Source of the DNA: Moraxella sp.
GTDB taxonomy: Bacteria > Pseudomonadota > Gammaproteobacteria > Pseudomonadales > Moraxellaceae
Direction of reading: 5' to 3'
Length of the DNA: 64,000 nt
NCBI GenBank assembly: GCA_030528385.1
Contig: JAUMYZ010000004.1
Span: 1-64,000, forward strand
Shown: positions 48,318 to 57,989 of the stretch, piece after piece
Numbering within the stretch: the stretch's first letter is position 1
Layout of the letters: the number at the start of each line of letters is the position of its first letter
Translations under genes and position numbers: made by a program
Notes under the pieces: model-generated
Database searches by the model: none
The model's input: the letters and a program-made list of their open reading frames with translations, nothing else
What the model was told of the DNA's origin: nothing

Positions 48318-48801
48318 TCATAAAACCATCAACATATGCACAGTAAGCATGCCACCAATCATCTCTTCGCCAATCACATCAAAGCCTTGTACTTGCCAAA
48401 AGGTTTGAGCATTTGGCAAGGTTGGGTGCGTGTGCAGATATAGCTTTTGCACGCCGTCATTTTTGGCATCTTGCTTTAAATATTGAAATAGTTGTGTTGC
48501 ATGACCTTGACGGCGTTTATTAACATCAATATACAAATGCACCACTTCCATCACGCCAGTATTTAGCCCAAAAACATCATCAATGCTGCCAAAACGTGGC
48601 TCATAAACACGTCTGCCAATCACGCCCACCATATCAGACTATCAGCACATATAACGCTCCCTGCCTGCCCAAATAATGCTGTTTGGCATTGACCAAATCG
48701 GCAGGCATGGCGTTTTTATACACTTGTGGCAGACTTTTTCTGTTATCAACAATGGCTTGAACCGCCCACTTAATGGTGTCATGGTTGATTTTTTTAATCA
48801 T
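48318..48801 (-). pseudogene. Frameshifted GNAT acetyltransferase
   Basis: The first part (ATG at 48801, MIKKINHDTIKWAVQAIVDN) reads to a TGA at 48634-48636. Deleting one T there joins VLIV to DMVGVIGRRVYEP and restores a single GNAT of about 160 residues. The downstream part has the acetyl-CoA loop NKRRQGHATQLF and FWQVQGFDVIGEE. It starts 5 bases before the kpsS stop, at the end of the capsule operon. It is either a pseudogene or a sequencing error; no repeat tract is seen at the break, so phase variation is unlikely. Confidence 0.75.
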
Positions 48802-48805
48802 CACA

Positions 48806-50011
48806 TTATCCCTTATCTTCTTTTGTATAAAATTCGCCCACCCAAGGCGATGTGCCATAAAATGAGCCGTTAAGCTGAGTTTGTTCTATCAGATATTCAC
48901 GAAATTTTAAATAAAAACCACGATTGGGTGCGGTGGGATTTGCCCAAAATTCGTCCAACGGTTTTTGGTCAGTCAAGCCCTTGATGTCATAAAGTGCCCG
49001 CCCCATAACTTTGGTGGGTTTTTGGTGATAAATGGACTGCAATCCTGTGGTGCTATTGACCGTAACCATACCAATGCTTGCTCTGATTAAGCTGGGCAGG
49101 TGCATATCACAGCCATAAAACACCCGCCCTGTTATGCCGAGTTTTTTGGCATATTGGTCAATCAACGTACGATAGTTGCGGTGTCCACGGTCTAGTGGGT
49201 GGTGCTTAAAAACAATCGTTGTGCCCTGCGGCGCGTGGCTGGCAAAAGACGTCAACACTTCTGTAATAAAATCTTTAACATCGGCATAATTGCTGTGATG
49301 GGTGATTTGTGAATCATTATGCACTTGTAAGCCAACCAAATAAAAACGACCCCGAGCAACCAACCGCCGCTGCAGACGCTTGTCAGGATAGTACCACAGC
49401 CATTTGTACACAGGATATCTTATCCACGCCACCATCTCTTGGACAATATTGAGCCCACGATAATGTTTGTAATGTGGATAACGCCATTGCCACAAAAACA
49501 CCATCAAATAATATATAATGCTCGCCACGCACATACGCCAAAAACGGTTGGCGGTGTATTTGGGCTGACTGTTGGTGGCTGGTGGTTGTGCGCCGATTAA
49601 CTTAGGGTTTAGGCACGAATAGCCATTGATGCCATGTTCTTCAAAGGTGATATAGTCAGGTCTTAGGTAACCTTCTTCAAAAACAAAAAACCCAGCGCCC
49701 AGCCTTTGACACACAGCCTTGGCAAGCATATGATAAGGGCGACAATCATTAAAACAAACGACGGCATCAATCTGATGCGCGTCCATCACACCGCACAAAA
49801 ATTGCTCAAAATCTTCTAAACGACCGCGATAATTATCCACCGCTTGCTTGTGGCAATAAAAAAAGGCATCGCCTGCGTTGAAGTTGATTTTGTGGACGTA
49901 TTTGCCCTGCGTCTTTAAAAAGGTAGCAAAACGGCAAAAAAATGTGCCCATTTTACCTTGTAAAAGCAGAATGTTTTTATGGGACATCAGGCGTTTCATG
50001 TGAGCTGACAT
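48806..50011 (-). CDS. kpsS: Capsule polysaccharide export protein KpsS (beta-Kdo transferase)
   Basis: Cytoplasmic membrane-associated glycosyltransferase that, with KpsC, builds the poly-Kdo linker on lysophosphatidylglycerol for ABC-exported capsules. 401 residues from the ATG at 50011. In-frame ATGs at 49999 and 49987 are alternatives; the conserved part begins KNILLLQGKMGTFFCRFATF. The family region TIVFKHHPLDRGHRNY and VNSTTGLQSIYHQKPTKVMG (around 270-330) is present. The 12-C tract directly before the first ATG makes the start and expression level uncertain. Last intact gene of the kpsMTEDCS operon. Confidence 0.9.
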   Translation of the reverse strand: MSAHMKRLMSHKNILLLQGKMGTFFCRFATFLKTQGKYVHKINFNAGDAFFYCHKQAVDNYRGRLEDFEQFLCGVMDAHQIDAVVCFNDCRPYHMLAKAVCQRLGAGFFVFEEGYLRPDYITFEEHGINGYSCLNPKLIGAQPPATNSQPKYTANRFWRMCVASIIYYLMVFLWQWRYPHYKHYRGLNIVQEMVAWIRYPVYKWLWYYPDKRLQRRLVARGRFYLVGLQVHNDSQITHHSNYADVKDFITEVLTSFASHAPQGTTIVFKHHPLDRGHRNYRTLIDQYAKKLGITGRVFYGCDMHLPSLIRASIGMVTVNSTTGLQSIYHQKPTKVMGRALYDIKGLTDQKPLDEFWANPTAPNRGFYLKFREYLIEQTQLNGSFYGTSPWVGEFYTKEDKG

Positions 50012-50023
50012 GGGGGGGGGGGG
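50012..50023. repeat. Homopolymeric tract (12 G plus strand / 12 C minus strand) at the kpsS start
   Basis: Twelve identical bases lie directly against the first ATG of kpsS. On the mRNA strand AAAGG (putative Shine-Dalgarno) is followed by TCT, the 12 C and then ATG, so tract length sets the spacing (15 bases now). It is the longest homopolymer noticed in the window and of the type that changes length by slipped-strand mispairing. Confidence 0.85.
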
Positions 50024-50055
50024 AGACCTTTGTTCAAAAAAACTTTATGATTGTA

Positions 50056-52341
50056 TCATATTTGGTTATGGTGATTTTTACTGCTTGTTACATTGCGTAA
50101 TCGCATGACGTAAGTTTTTATCATTTGGGATAATTGTTGAGCAAATTTGGCATAAGGTTCGCTATCTTCTTGATAATTATACAGATAATCAATCACATTT
50201 TCAGCAGTAGCAAGCCCTGCGCCATGCGGTAAATGATAAATGGGATATGCAATTAACGTACCAAAAATCAGTTCATTTAAGGTCAAAGGTGGTAAATTGC
50301 GGCGAGCACGGCGATTGAGCGCTTGTATTTTTAGGGTGTTTTGTGTCTCTATCACATCATCGGTTAGCCCAAAGCCTGCATAAAAGGGCACGCCATAACA
50401 CACCACGTCCAGCCCACGCACCAAGGCTTCAAAACCTGTCAGCGAACTGATGGTGTGCACCACCTGACACACGTCCAAACAATCTGGCATGGCAACATGG
50501 CGCGCCACCAAATCTGCTTGCTGCAACGTGCATTCATCAACCTTGCCCACCCTTAAACCAGCTTCCACATCAGGATGGGGCTTATAAATCACAATGTCTG
50601 TGGCAAAATCGGCACGCACTCGGCTCAGCAGCTCAGCGTTGGTGCAAATTTGGCTGGCGCAGTTTTGTACAGAAGCGTCGTCTTCCACCTGTCCGACCAC
50701 CAAGCGGATTTTGCTGTTGGGTCTGGCGGTCTTTAGTTGGGTCAATTGTTGCAAAAAATTTGTGTCTGTCGCACCTACGTTGTATTTGCTGACACGTTTG
50801 TTGAGCAACAAAGCACGCAGTTGTTTGGCTTGGGCTCGTTGAGCGTCGTCAAGCAACAAATCGGTCAAAATCTGCTCAAGTCGCGATGGCGCGGTGGCAT
50901 CAAAATAAATGCCCACATCGTCCACCACCACCGACAAGGGCGCAAGCAAACTCGCCCCCAAGCCATTGGAGCGAATAAAACCGTCTTCCATACACAAGAT
51001 TTTGGGCACGTGTGGGACATCTTGTAGATGGCTGATGGTCTGTGCTAGGCGGCGTTTGGCGGACAACCCCCAAACCAAGTATTGTTGGTCGGGCTTATTT
51101 ATCAGCGGCATTAGCGCACGCCGATTGTCCTTTTGGGCGCGCTGATGATTGTACTTGTCGCTAAACAACAGTCGCGTTTTGGTTTTGGCTTTAAATTGTA
51201 AGTGCACCTTAGGCAATCCCAAAAAACCCCGCACAAAAGGCACTTTCCAGCGACTAAATTCATAAGCTAACACATCACCTGCCCAACGCTGTTGCCACTG
51301 ACGGTTTAGTATCAAATAATTCATCACTTCATCAATGCCACACGCTTGCAAGGTGGCAGGATTGGCATAATGACTGTAGGCAATATAGGCAGCATAAAAC
51401 AGCTGATGAAGGCTTGCCGTGTCCACAGCAAGCACCCGATGATGGGCTTTGACTTGGGTGTATAAGGGTGTGTCCGCCACCGCCGTATCCACAGTCAAAC
51501 CAAAACCTACATACCAGCTCACCCCAAAGCAATGCACAGTCTTACCCAACATCAGCGCTTCAAAGCCCATATGCGAACTGACGCTATACACATCACTGAC
51601 CTGCGCCAACAACGCAATGGGATTGACGTTGTCTGACAAAATACGCACAGCACCGCCATCAATGCCTTGTTTGGACAAATGGGCTGTTGCAGGCGCGGAC
51701 AATGCCCCTTGGTAAGTCAAAACGCCCATGCCTGCTGGGTGCGCCTTAATCCAAACAGTCGCCGCCGGATTGTCTTTGATGGCACAAGCAAGCATGGCAT
51801 AAAAAGCGTCATCGCCCACGCCCGCTCCAGCGATGGACGCGTCGTTTGCCACTTGGTCAATGACCAACACATGCAACCGACTTGCCGACAGCTGACTAAG
51901 TTTGGGTGCGTCAATGCTGGCGTTGTATTTGGACAGCCGATAACCAACGATTTTATCAATGGCTTGGGCAGCTTGAGCAGCCTTGTTGTCATTCCATTCG
52001 CCAACGGTCTGGGCAATCAGCCGCTGCAGGCGATTGGGGCAAGTCAAATCAAAATAAATCCCCAAATCGTCTAACACAAAGCTCGCCCCATAACGACTGG
52101 CTGTGCCACTATCAAGCGAGCGTAAAAAGCCGTCTTCTGCTGTCAAAATGGGCAGCGCCAATTTATCAGCAAGTTTTAGTGCCTTGTGGCGACTGGGTTT
52201 TTGTCCCCATGCCAAGACTGCCTGCGGAGCATTTTTGGCAGAATACAGAGCAATGTCCGCCTGCAAAGCCACGCCAAGCAAGCGGTTGTTGTTTAAAATA
52301 CCTTTGGTGGCGACCGCCAAAGATTTGGGCACAGCCATCAT
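50056..52341 (-). CDS. kpsC: Capsule polysaccharide export protein KpsC (dual beta-Kdo transferase)
   Basis: Adds alternating beta-Kdo residues of the capsule lipid linker. 761 residues with two homologous GT modules, as in E. coli KpsC. The N-module (about 15-340) has LTAEDGFLRSLDSGTASRYG and LDDLGIYFDLTCPNRLQRLI. The C-module (about 385-710) has MEDGFIRSNGLGASLLAPLS and VDDVGIYFDATAPSRLEQIL. Both modules carry a KAHP or KPHP motif (VWIKAHPAGMG and VIYKPHPDVEAGLR) and a S-S-x-x-G-F-E-A-L motif (SSHMGFEALMLG and SSLTGFEALVRG). Inner-membrane associated. Separated from kpsS by 44 bases that include the C tract. Confidence 0.95.
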   Translation of the reverse strand: MMAVPKSLAVATKGILNNNRLLGVALQADIALYSAKNAPQAVLAWGQKPSRHKALKLADKLALPILTAEDGFLRSLDSGTASRYGASFVLDDLGIYFDLTCPNRLQRLIAQTVGEWNDNKAAQAAQAIDKIVGYRLSKYNASIDAPKLSQLSASRLHVLVIDQVANDASIAGAGVGDDAFYAMLACAIKDNPAATVWIKAHPAGMGVLTYQGALSAPATAHLSKQGIDGGAVRILSDNVNPIALLAQVSDVYSVSSHMGFEALMLGKTVHCFGVSWYVGFGLTVDTAVADTPLYTQVKAHHRVLAVDTASLHQLFYAAYIAYSHYANPATLQACGIDEVMNYLILNRQWQQRWAGDVLAYEFSRWKVPFVRGFLGLPKVHLQFKAKTKTRLLFSDKYNHQRAQKDNRRALMPLINKPDQQYLVWGLSAKRRLAQTISHLQDVPHVPKILCMEDGFIRSNGLGASLLAPLSVVVDDVGIYFDATAPSRLEQILTDLLLDDAQRAQAKQLRALLLNKRVSKYNVGATDTNFLQQLTQLKTARPNSKIRLVVGQVEDDASVQNCASQICTNAELLSRVRADFATDIVIYKPHPDVEAGLRVGKVDECTLQQADLVARHVAMPDCLDVCQVVHTISSLTGFEALVRGLDVVCYGVPFYAGFGLTDDVIETQNTLKIQALNRRARRNLPPLTLNELIFGTLIAYPIYHLPHGAGLATAENVIDYLYNYQEDSEPYAKFAQQLSQMIKTYVMRLRNVTSSKNHHNQI

Positions 52342-52388
52342 AAATACATCGCTACTATAAACACACAGTCATTACAAATGCCAAGCCA

Positions 52389-54095
52389 TCACAAACGCAC
52401 AATCACGCCTGTGGCAACCGCCAACTGATAAATCACCTGAGCAATGCCACGGGCAATCTCTACGCGGCGTGTTTTGACTTTGGGTAGCACCATGATTTCA
52501 TCGCCTTGTTGGATATAATAAGCGGTGTTTACCACGCTACTTTCGCCATTTTGGTGCATGACCAAAATTTGTTCTTTGTCGGCGTTGTCATCAAAACCAC
52601 CCGACTTGGCAATATAGTCGCCGACAGTCAAATTGGCATTATAGGTCAAAGCCCCTTGGTTTCTGACCTGTCCGTTGACGGTGATGACCGAAGTTTGTTC
52701 AGGAATGTGAATAATGTCGCCTTGCTCTAGGATAATATCCTGCCATGAATTGGGCACGACCACCACACGTCCTGTGGGCTCTGCTTGACGTGCTTTGGCA
52801 ATAAACTGCTCAATGAGCTTGGCGTCTTCGCTTCGCAACTGGGCTTCTTCACGAGTGGTAGACTGGGTGGCAAGGGTCATCTCTTGTAGGCGGTCAAGCG
52901 CAGCATTGATGGACGCTTTTTGTTGGGTAATGATGGATTTGCGATAAATGCTCAAATTATTGACGTTCGCCAAACTTGATGGTTCAAGCTGAGCAATCAC
53001 GTCCTTTAGGCGCGCACCATAAGGCAAAATCAGCGCGCCATGTCCGCGATGAGCGCCCGTAACTTGCACGGCGATTGAGCCTGCGTAGCGGTCTGAAGTT
53101 ACCACCAGCGTATCGCCATTATTGACAGGCACATTGCGCGCCGCCGCCAGCGTATAATACTCTGCCGTTTGTGCCCTGCCCGACGCTCGGGTAATGCTGA
53201 TGTTGGTGGCGTCTGCCAAGGGGTTTGCCACCGCCAACACATCACCGATGGTCAAATCATTGACATTAAATTCAAAAGTGTACTCGTTTTGTACCCTACC
53301 TGAAATATTAAAGGTCTTTTTTTGTGGCGCAACGGCAATCACATCGCCATCACGAAACGAAAACGGCAACAAACGCCCCACAATCAAAAAGTCATACAAG
53401 TTAATTTTTTGGACGATTTGACCATCGCGTAGGACTTGGATGTCAATATAACTGCCGCGCTTGGGGTCAATGCCGCCTGCCCTGTCCAAATAAGACAGCA
53501 CCGAATCGGCAGCCAGCCCGCCATAATAACCTGGTTGATTGACAAAGCCCGTAACAAAGACTTTGACAGGTTGGGCTTCTTCTAAGGAAGCGTACACCCC
53601 CACATTGGAGCGATAAATGCGACTGATGGCAGATTGCACCACGTTTTGTAAGTTGCCGTTTTGTACGCCTGCCACCCTTACAGGTCCAACATTGGGCAAA
53701 AAGATGTTGCCTTGTGGGTCAACCGTCATAGTGGCAGCGTATTGATACGCTCCCCACATACGCACTTGTACGTTGTCGCCAGCATTGATGACATAGCTGT
53801 CGTTAAAGGTTGAACCCGATGTGGTGGCAAACGCCCCACGAAACAGCTGCTCACCAAAAATTTGTGCCTTGGTGTTGACCGCTTGATAAGGGCGAGTGCT
53901 TTGGATAATGGCGTTGGATTTAAGACTGGCAGCGGCCACCGCTTCGGCAGTGGTTGCTTCTGATGGCACTTGGTTGCTGTTTATCACGCCTGCCAATCTG
54001 CCTGTGTTGTTGTCTGCATAAGTATTTGCCCAAGCGGCCTGCGCCAACACCAATGAGACAAACAGTACTGAGATTTTGTTTTGATGTTTTTTCAT
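52389..54095 (-). CDS. kpsD: Capsule polysaccharide export periplasmic/outer-membrane protein (KpsD/CtrA-like)
   Basis: Outer-membrane polysaccharide export (OPX) component that carries capsule chains to the surface. 568 residues, close to KpsD (558). Signal peptide 1-23 (ending AAWA-N), no lipobox Cys. Poly-export domain at about 95-190 (SYVINAGDNVQVRMWGAYQY), then several SLBB-type units (VFVTGFVNQPGYYGG, FNISGRVQNEYTFEF, ITVNGQVRNQGALTY), each followed by a T/S-V-x-D-x-L/I-type helix. ATG at 54095. Between kpsE and kpsC. Confidence 0.92.
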   Translation of the reverse strand: MKKHQNKISVLFVSLVLAQAAWANTYADNNTGRLAGVINSNQVPSEATTAEAVAAASLKSNAIIQSTRPYQAVNTKAQIFGEQLFRGAFATTSGSTFNDSYVINAGDNVQVRMWGAYQYAATMTVDPQGNIFLPNVGPVRVAGVQNGNLQNVVQSAISRIYRSNVGVYASLEEAQPVKVFVTGFVNQPGYYGGLAADSVLSYLDRAGGIDPKRGSYIDIQVLRDGQIVQKINLYDFLIVGRLLPFSFRDGDVIAVAPQKKTFNISGRVQNEYTFEFNVNDLTIGDVLAVANPLADATNISITRASGRAQTAEYYTLAAARNVPVNNGDTLVVTSDRYAGSIAVQVTGAHRGHGALILPYGARLKDVIAQLEPSSLANVNNLSIYRKSIITQQKASINAALDRLQEMTLATQSTTREEAQLRSEDAKLIEQFIAKARQAEPTGRVVVVPNSWQDIILEQGDIIHIPEQTSVITVNGQVRNQGALTYNANLTVGDYIAKSGGFDDNADKEQILVMHQNGESSVVNTAYYIQQGDEIMVLPKVKTRRVEIARGIAQVIYQLAVATGVIVRL

Positions 54096-54118
54096 GTCGT
54101 TATCCTAGTTTTATCCCA

Positions 54119-55228
54119 TTATTTGGCGTGGTCGCGAATCACCGCCAGTACCAGCACCATAAAACCATACAAAATCAAAAGCAACACAAAAGACGTGCCC
54201 AAGACATAAGGGACACGTGGATACAAGGCTTCTTGGGCTTGGTGGGGCGAAGTGATGACCACCAAATTTTTCATTTTGCGCAACACTTCCACGCGCGAGC
54301 TCTCAAGCGATGTCAAAGCGATTTTATACAATTCAGTGGCAAATTCAACATCGGCTTTAATGCTTTCAAATTCTGCCGTCTTTTCGTTGAGTTTGGCGTC
54401 TTTGGGCGATGTCAGCTTAGATTGTTCATCCTTGATTTGTTTTTCAACGGCGCTGATTTGGCTGCGCAAACTGACCACTTGGGGCGCTTCGGGGTTAAGA
54501 TAGCTGAGCAGCTGTCGTTCTTCGGTGCGCAAACTGCTTAGCTGACCTTGCAGCCCTGCTATCACCTGATTGACGATTTGGGCGTTGGTTTGTGGGTCAA
54601 AAATCTCATTTTGATTTTGGTAATCAAGCAGACGTTTTTTGCTGTCATTGAGCCTTGCTTCAGCTTCTTCGGTTTGTGCAATCACAAAAGCAAGTTGCTC
54701 GGTGGCGGCGCGTTTTGAAATGTCATTGACAAAGTTTTCAGACTCTGCCAAGATGGCACGGTTGAGTTTTAGAGCATATTCAGGCTCAAAGCCTTCGGTG
54801 GTTACTGTCAGCACATAGCTGAGCTCATCAAGACTGACCGAAACGCGCTTTTTAAAGTACTCTTGGAGCTCTTCGGCGGTGGCGTCGGCTTTGATTTCAT
54901 TGATAAAGTCAGAGCCAGTAACGCGGTAATTGTCGCGAAACTTAAACTCGCTGTCCAACTTGGCAATCATGTCATTGGACAAGATGTATTCTTTTAGGTA
55001 CAAAGCGTCTTCGCGGTTGGTGTTGTTTGTGCCAAGCAATGCCGAAATACCAGTAGCGCTGACGCCTTGTTCGGAGACTTGCTTGATGACCACATTGGCG
55101 GTACTGACATATCTTGGATTGGTCAATAACAGTGTATAACCAGTAATCAACAGCCAAGGCACAATCACTACGCCACCAAAGAGCAAAACATTGGTGAGTT
55201 TACGTTTATTTTTTAATTTGATGGACAT
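54119..55228 (-). CDS. kpsE: Capsule polysaccharide export inner-membrane protein KpsE (PCP-3)
   Basis: Polysaccharide co-polymerase/adaptor linking the ABC exporter to KpsD. The ATG at 55228 (MSIKLKNKRKLTNVLLFGGV) gives 369 residues; the longer frame from 55267 lies inside kpsT and is unlikely. TM1 at about 13-33 and TM2 near the C-terminus (PYVLGTSFVLLLILYGFMVL), with a periplasmic part containing long coiled coils (about 170-290). The Wzz-like stretch LTNPRYVSTANVVIKQ follows TM1. Start overlaps the kpsT stop by 23 bases. Confidence 0.93.
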   Translation of the reverse strand: MSIKLKNKRKLTNVLLFGGVVIVPWLLITGYTLLLTNPRYVSTANVVIKQVSEQGVSATGISALLGTNNTNREDALYLKEYILSNDMIAKLDSEFKFRDNYRVTGSDFINEIKADATAEELQEYFKKRVSVSLDELSYVLTVTTEGFEPEYALKLNRAILAESENFVNDISKRAATEQLAFVIAQTEEAEARLNDSKKRLLDYQNQNEIFDPQTNAQIVNQVIAGLQGQLSSLRTEERQLLSYLNPEAPQVVSLRSQISAVEKQIKDEQSKLTSPKDAKLNEKTAEFESIKADVEFATELYKIALTSLESSRVEVLRKMKNLVVITSPHQAQEALYPRVPYVLGTSFVLLLILYGFMVLVLAVIRDHAK

Positions 55229-55877
55229 GTTCTTTATACACCTCAACTGCTTGTTTTGGGTCATCAAAAACTTGGGCGGTTTGGTTCATTAGCACAATGC
55301 CAATATCACAGTTGCGCTCAATATCGCCAAGATTATGCGACACCATCAAAAAACCCGCTTGCTCACGGCGTGCCTGCAGTATCTCTTCACTGCGTTTACG
55401 AAAAGCGGCATCACCCACTGCCCCTGCTTCATCTAACATATAATAATCAAAATCAAAGGCAAGCGACAAACCAAAGGTCAGCCGTGAACGCATACCCGAT
55501 GAATAACTGCGTACGGGCATATCAAAATATTTGCCAATGTCGGCAAACTCTTCTACAAAACGAATCTTTTCATCAATATAAGCCCCGCTTGAATAGAGCC
55601 GACACACAAAACGCACGTTTTGCCGACCTGTCAGACTGCCCTGAAAGCCCCCAGCCACACCCACTGGCCAAGAAATGGTGCTGTTGGTAATCACTTCGCC
55701 ACTGTCAGGCTCATCAAGCCCACAAATAATGCGCAGCAAGGTGGATTTGCCCGCGCCATTTCGCCCCAGCAGACCCACCGATTGTTTGTCGGCGATGGTT
55801 AAATTTAAATCTTTAAACAGATAATGACGCCCATGCGGGGTCATAAAAGATTTGGTGATGTTCTTAATATGTATCAT
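55206..55877 (-). CDS. kpsT: Capsule ABC transporter ATP-binding protein KpsT
   Basis: ATPase of the capsule exporter. 223 residues, normal. Walker A GRNGAGKST (38-46), signature YSSGMRS (125-131), Walker B YYMLDE (D149, E150), switch His H181. The GVAGGFQGSLTGRQN stretch is typical of polysaccharide-exporting ABC proteins. ATG at 55877, directly after kpsM. Confidence 0.96.
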   Translation of the reverse strand: MIHIKNITKSFMTPHGRHYLFKDLNLTIADKQSVGLLGRNGAGKSTLLRIICGLDEPDSGEVITNSTISWPVGVAGGFQGSLTGRQNVRFVCRLYSSGAYIDEKIRFVEEFADIGKYFDMPVRSYSSGMRSRLTFGLSLAFDFDYYMLDEAGAVGDAAFRKRSEEILQARREQAGFLMVSHNLGDIERNCDIGIVLMNQTAQVFDDPKQAVEVYKEHVHQIKK

Positions 55878-55879
55878 AA

Positions 55880-56692
55880 CTACTTACTGCGGATTAAATC
55901 ACGCTCACAGGCTTTATAAAGTAACAAACCCAAAAAGTTCACACCAACGGTCCACTTGATAAAATACAGCATACTGGCATGATAAATGGGGTAGGTGGGC
56001 GACAAAGCGTGGCGCAGTATTTCAAGCACATGAATAAAAGGATTGTACATCAGATAGCTTAAATAAGGCTCTGGCACAACATGCACCGAATATAGCACCC
56101 CAGAAATAAAATACAAAATGGTAAAAATAATGCTGATGATTTTGCTAATCTCACCGCCATAATGCCCGACAATCATCAGCACCATTGCCAGCCCAAAGGC
56201 AAACAAAAACATCATCAGCCAACAAAACAGCACTATGTCCAAATGCGCCAAACTAAAGCCAATACCAAAAAAAGCAAGCCCCAACAACAAAATCACAAAG
56301 GTGCTAAAATAAATCACCAACTCCAAAAACGAGCGCGCAATAATCACATCAATATGACGCACCGCCCGATACATCAAAAGCCCCGCATTGGCAGCGACCG
56401 CGCCCAATGAGCGTGTGGCGATTTTTTGCATCATAAAAAACGGCGTAAAACCCGACACCAAAAACAACATATAGTCTATGCCAGGCAGAACGCGCTTCAT
56501 CAGTGCACCAAAAATCACCAAAAAAATCGCCATCTGCAAAATCACGTCCAAAGGCGCCCACAAATAGCCCAAACGATAACTGCCAAAACGGGTCTGCAGC
56601 TCACGCATGAGCAGCGCATGAAACGCCGCCACCATCACCGCAAGACCGCTGCGGCGCTTGATGGGACGATAGGGGGGTAATGATATGGACAT
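55880..56692 (-). CDS. kpsM: Capsule ABC transporter permease KpsM
   Basis: Membrane subunit that translocates lipid-linked capsule polysaccharide. 270 residues, ABC-2 type. N-terminal amphipathic segment (LMRELQTRFGSYRLGYLWA), then about six TM helices between residues 45 and 262. The conserved YNPFIHVLEILRHAL lies between the last two helices. ATG at 56692 without a clear Shine-Dalgarno. First gene of the operon. Confidence 0.95.
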   Translation of the reverse strand: MSISLPPYRPIKRRSGLAVMVAAFHALLMRELQTRFGSYRLGYLWAPLDVILQMAIFLVIFGALMKRVLPGIDYMLFLVSGFTPFFMMQKIATRSLGAVAANAGLLMYRAVRHIDVIIARSFLELVIYFSTFVILLLGLAFFGIGFSLAHLDIVLFCWLMMFLFAFGLAMVLMIVGHYGGEISKIISIIFTILYFISGVLYSVHVVPEPYLSYLMYNPFIHVLEILRHALSPTYPIYHASMLYFIKWTVGVNFLGLLLYKACERDLIRSK

Positions 56693-56720
56693 AAGGTGCT
56701 AAGCTGACAAAGATTTGCTT

Positions 56721-56751
56721 ATTTTAACACAACTTACTCAAATTGTTGCAA
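56721..56751 (-). promoter_or_regulatory. Possible promoter of the kps operon
   Basis: TTGCAA (56746-56751) and TAAAAT (56721-56726) on the minus strand, spaced 19 bases, longer than ideal. 28 bases before the kpsM ATG. Confidence 0.35.
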
Positions 56752-56788
56752 AAAAACAAAACCCAAGCACCTAAACTTGAGTTTTGTT
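56751..56788 (-). terminator. Rho-independent terminator of fadA
   Basis: AACAAAACCCAAG (56755-56767) with CTTGAGTTTTGTT (56776-56788), 13 pairs with one wobble, 8-base loop, then T run on the minus strand. Confidence 0.9.
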
Positions 56789-56794
56789 AATGTT

Positions 56795-57985
<1,191 letters not shown>

Positions 57986-57989
57986 TTAA

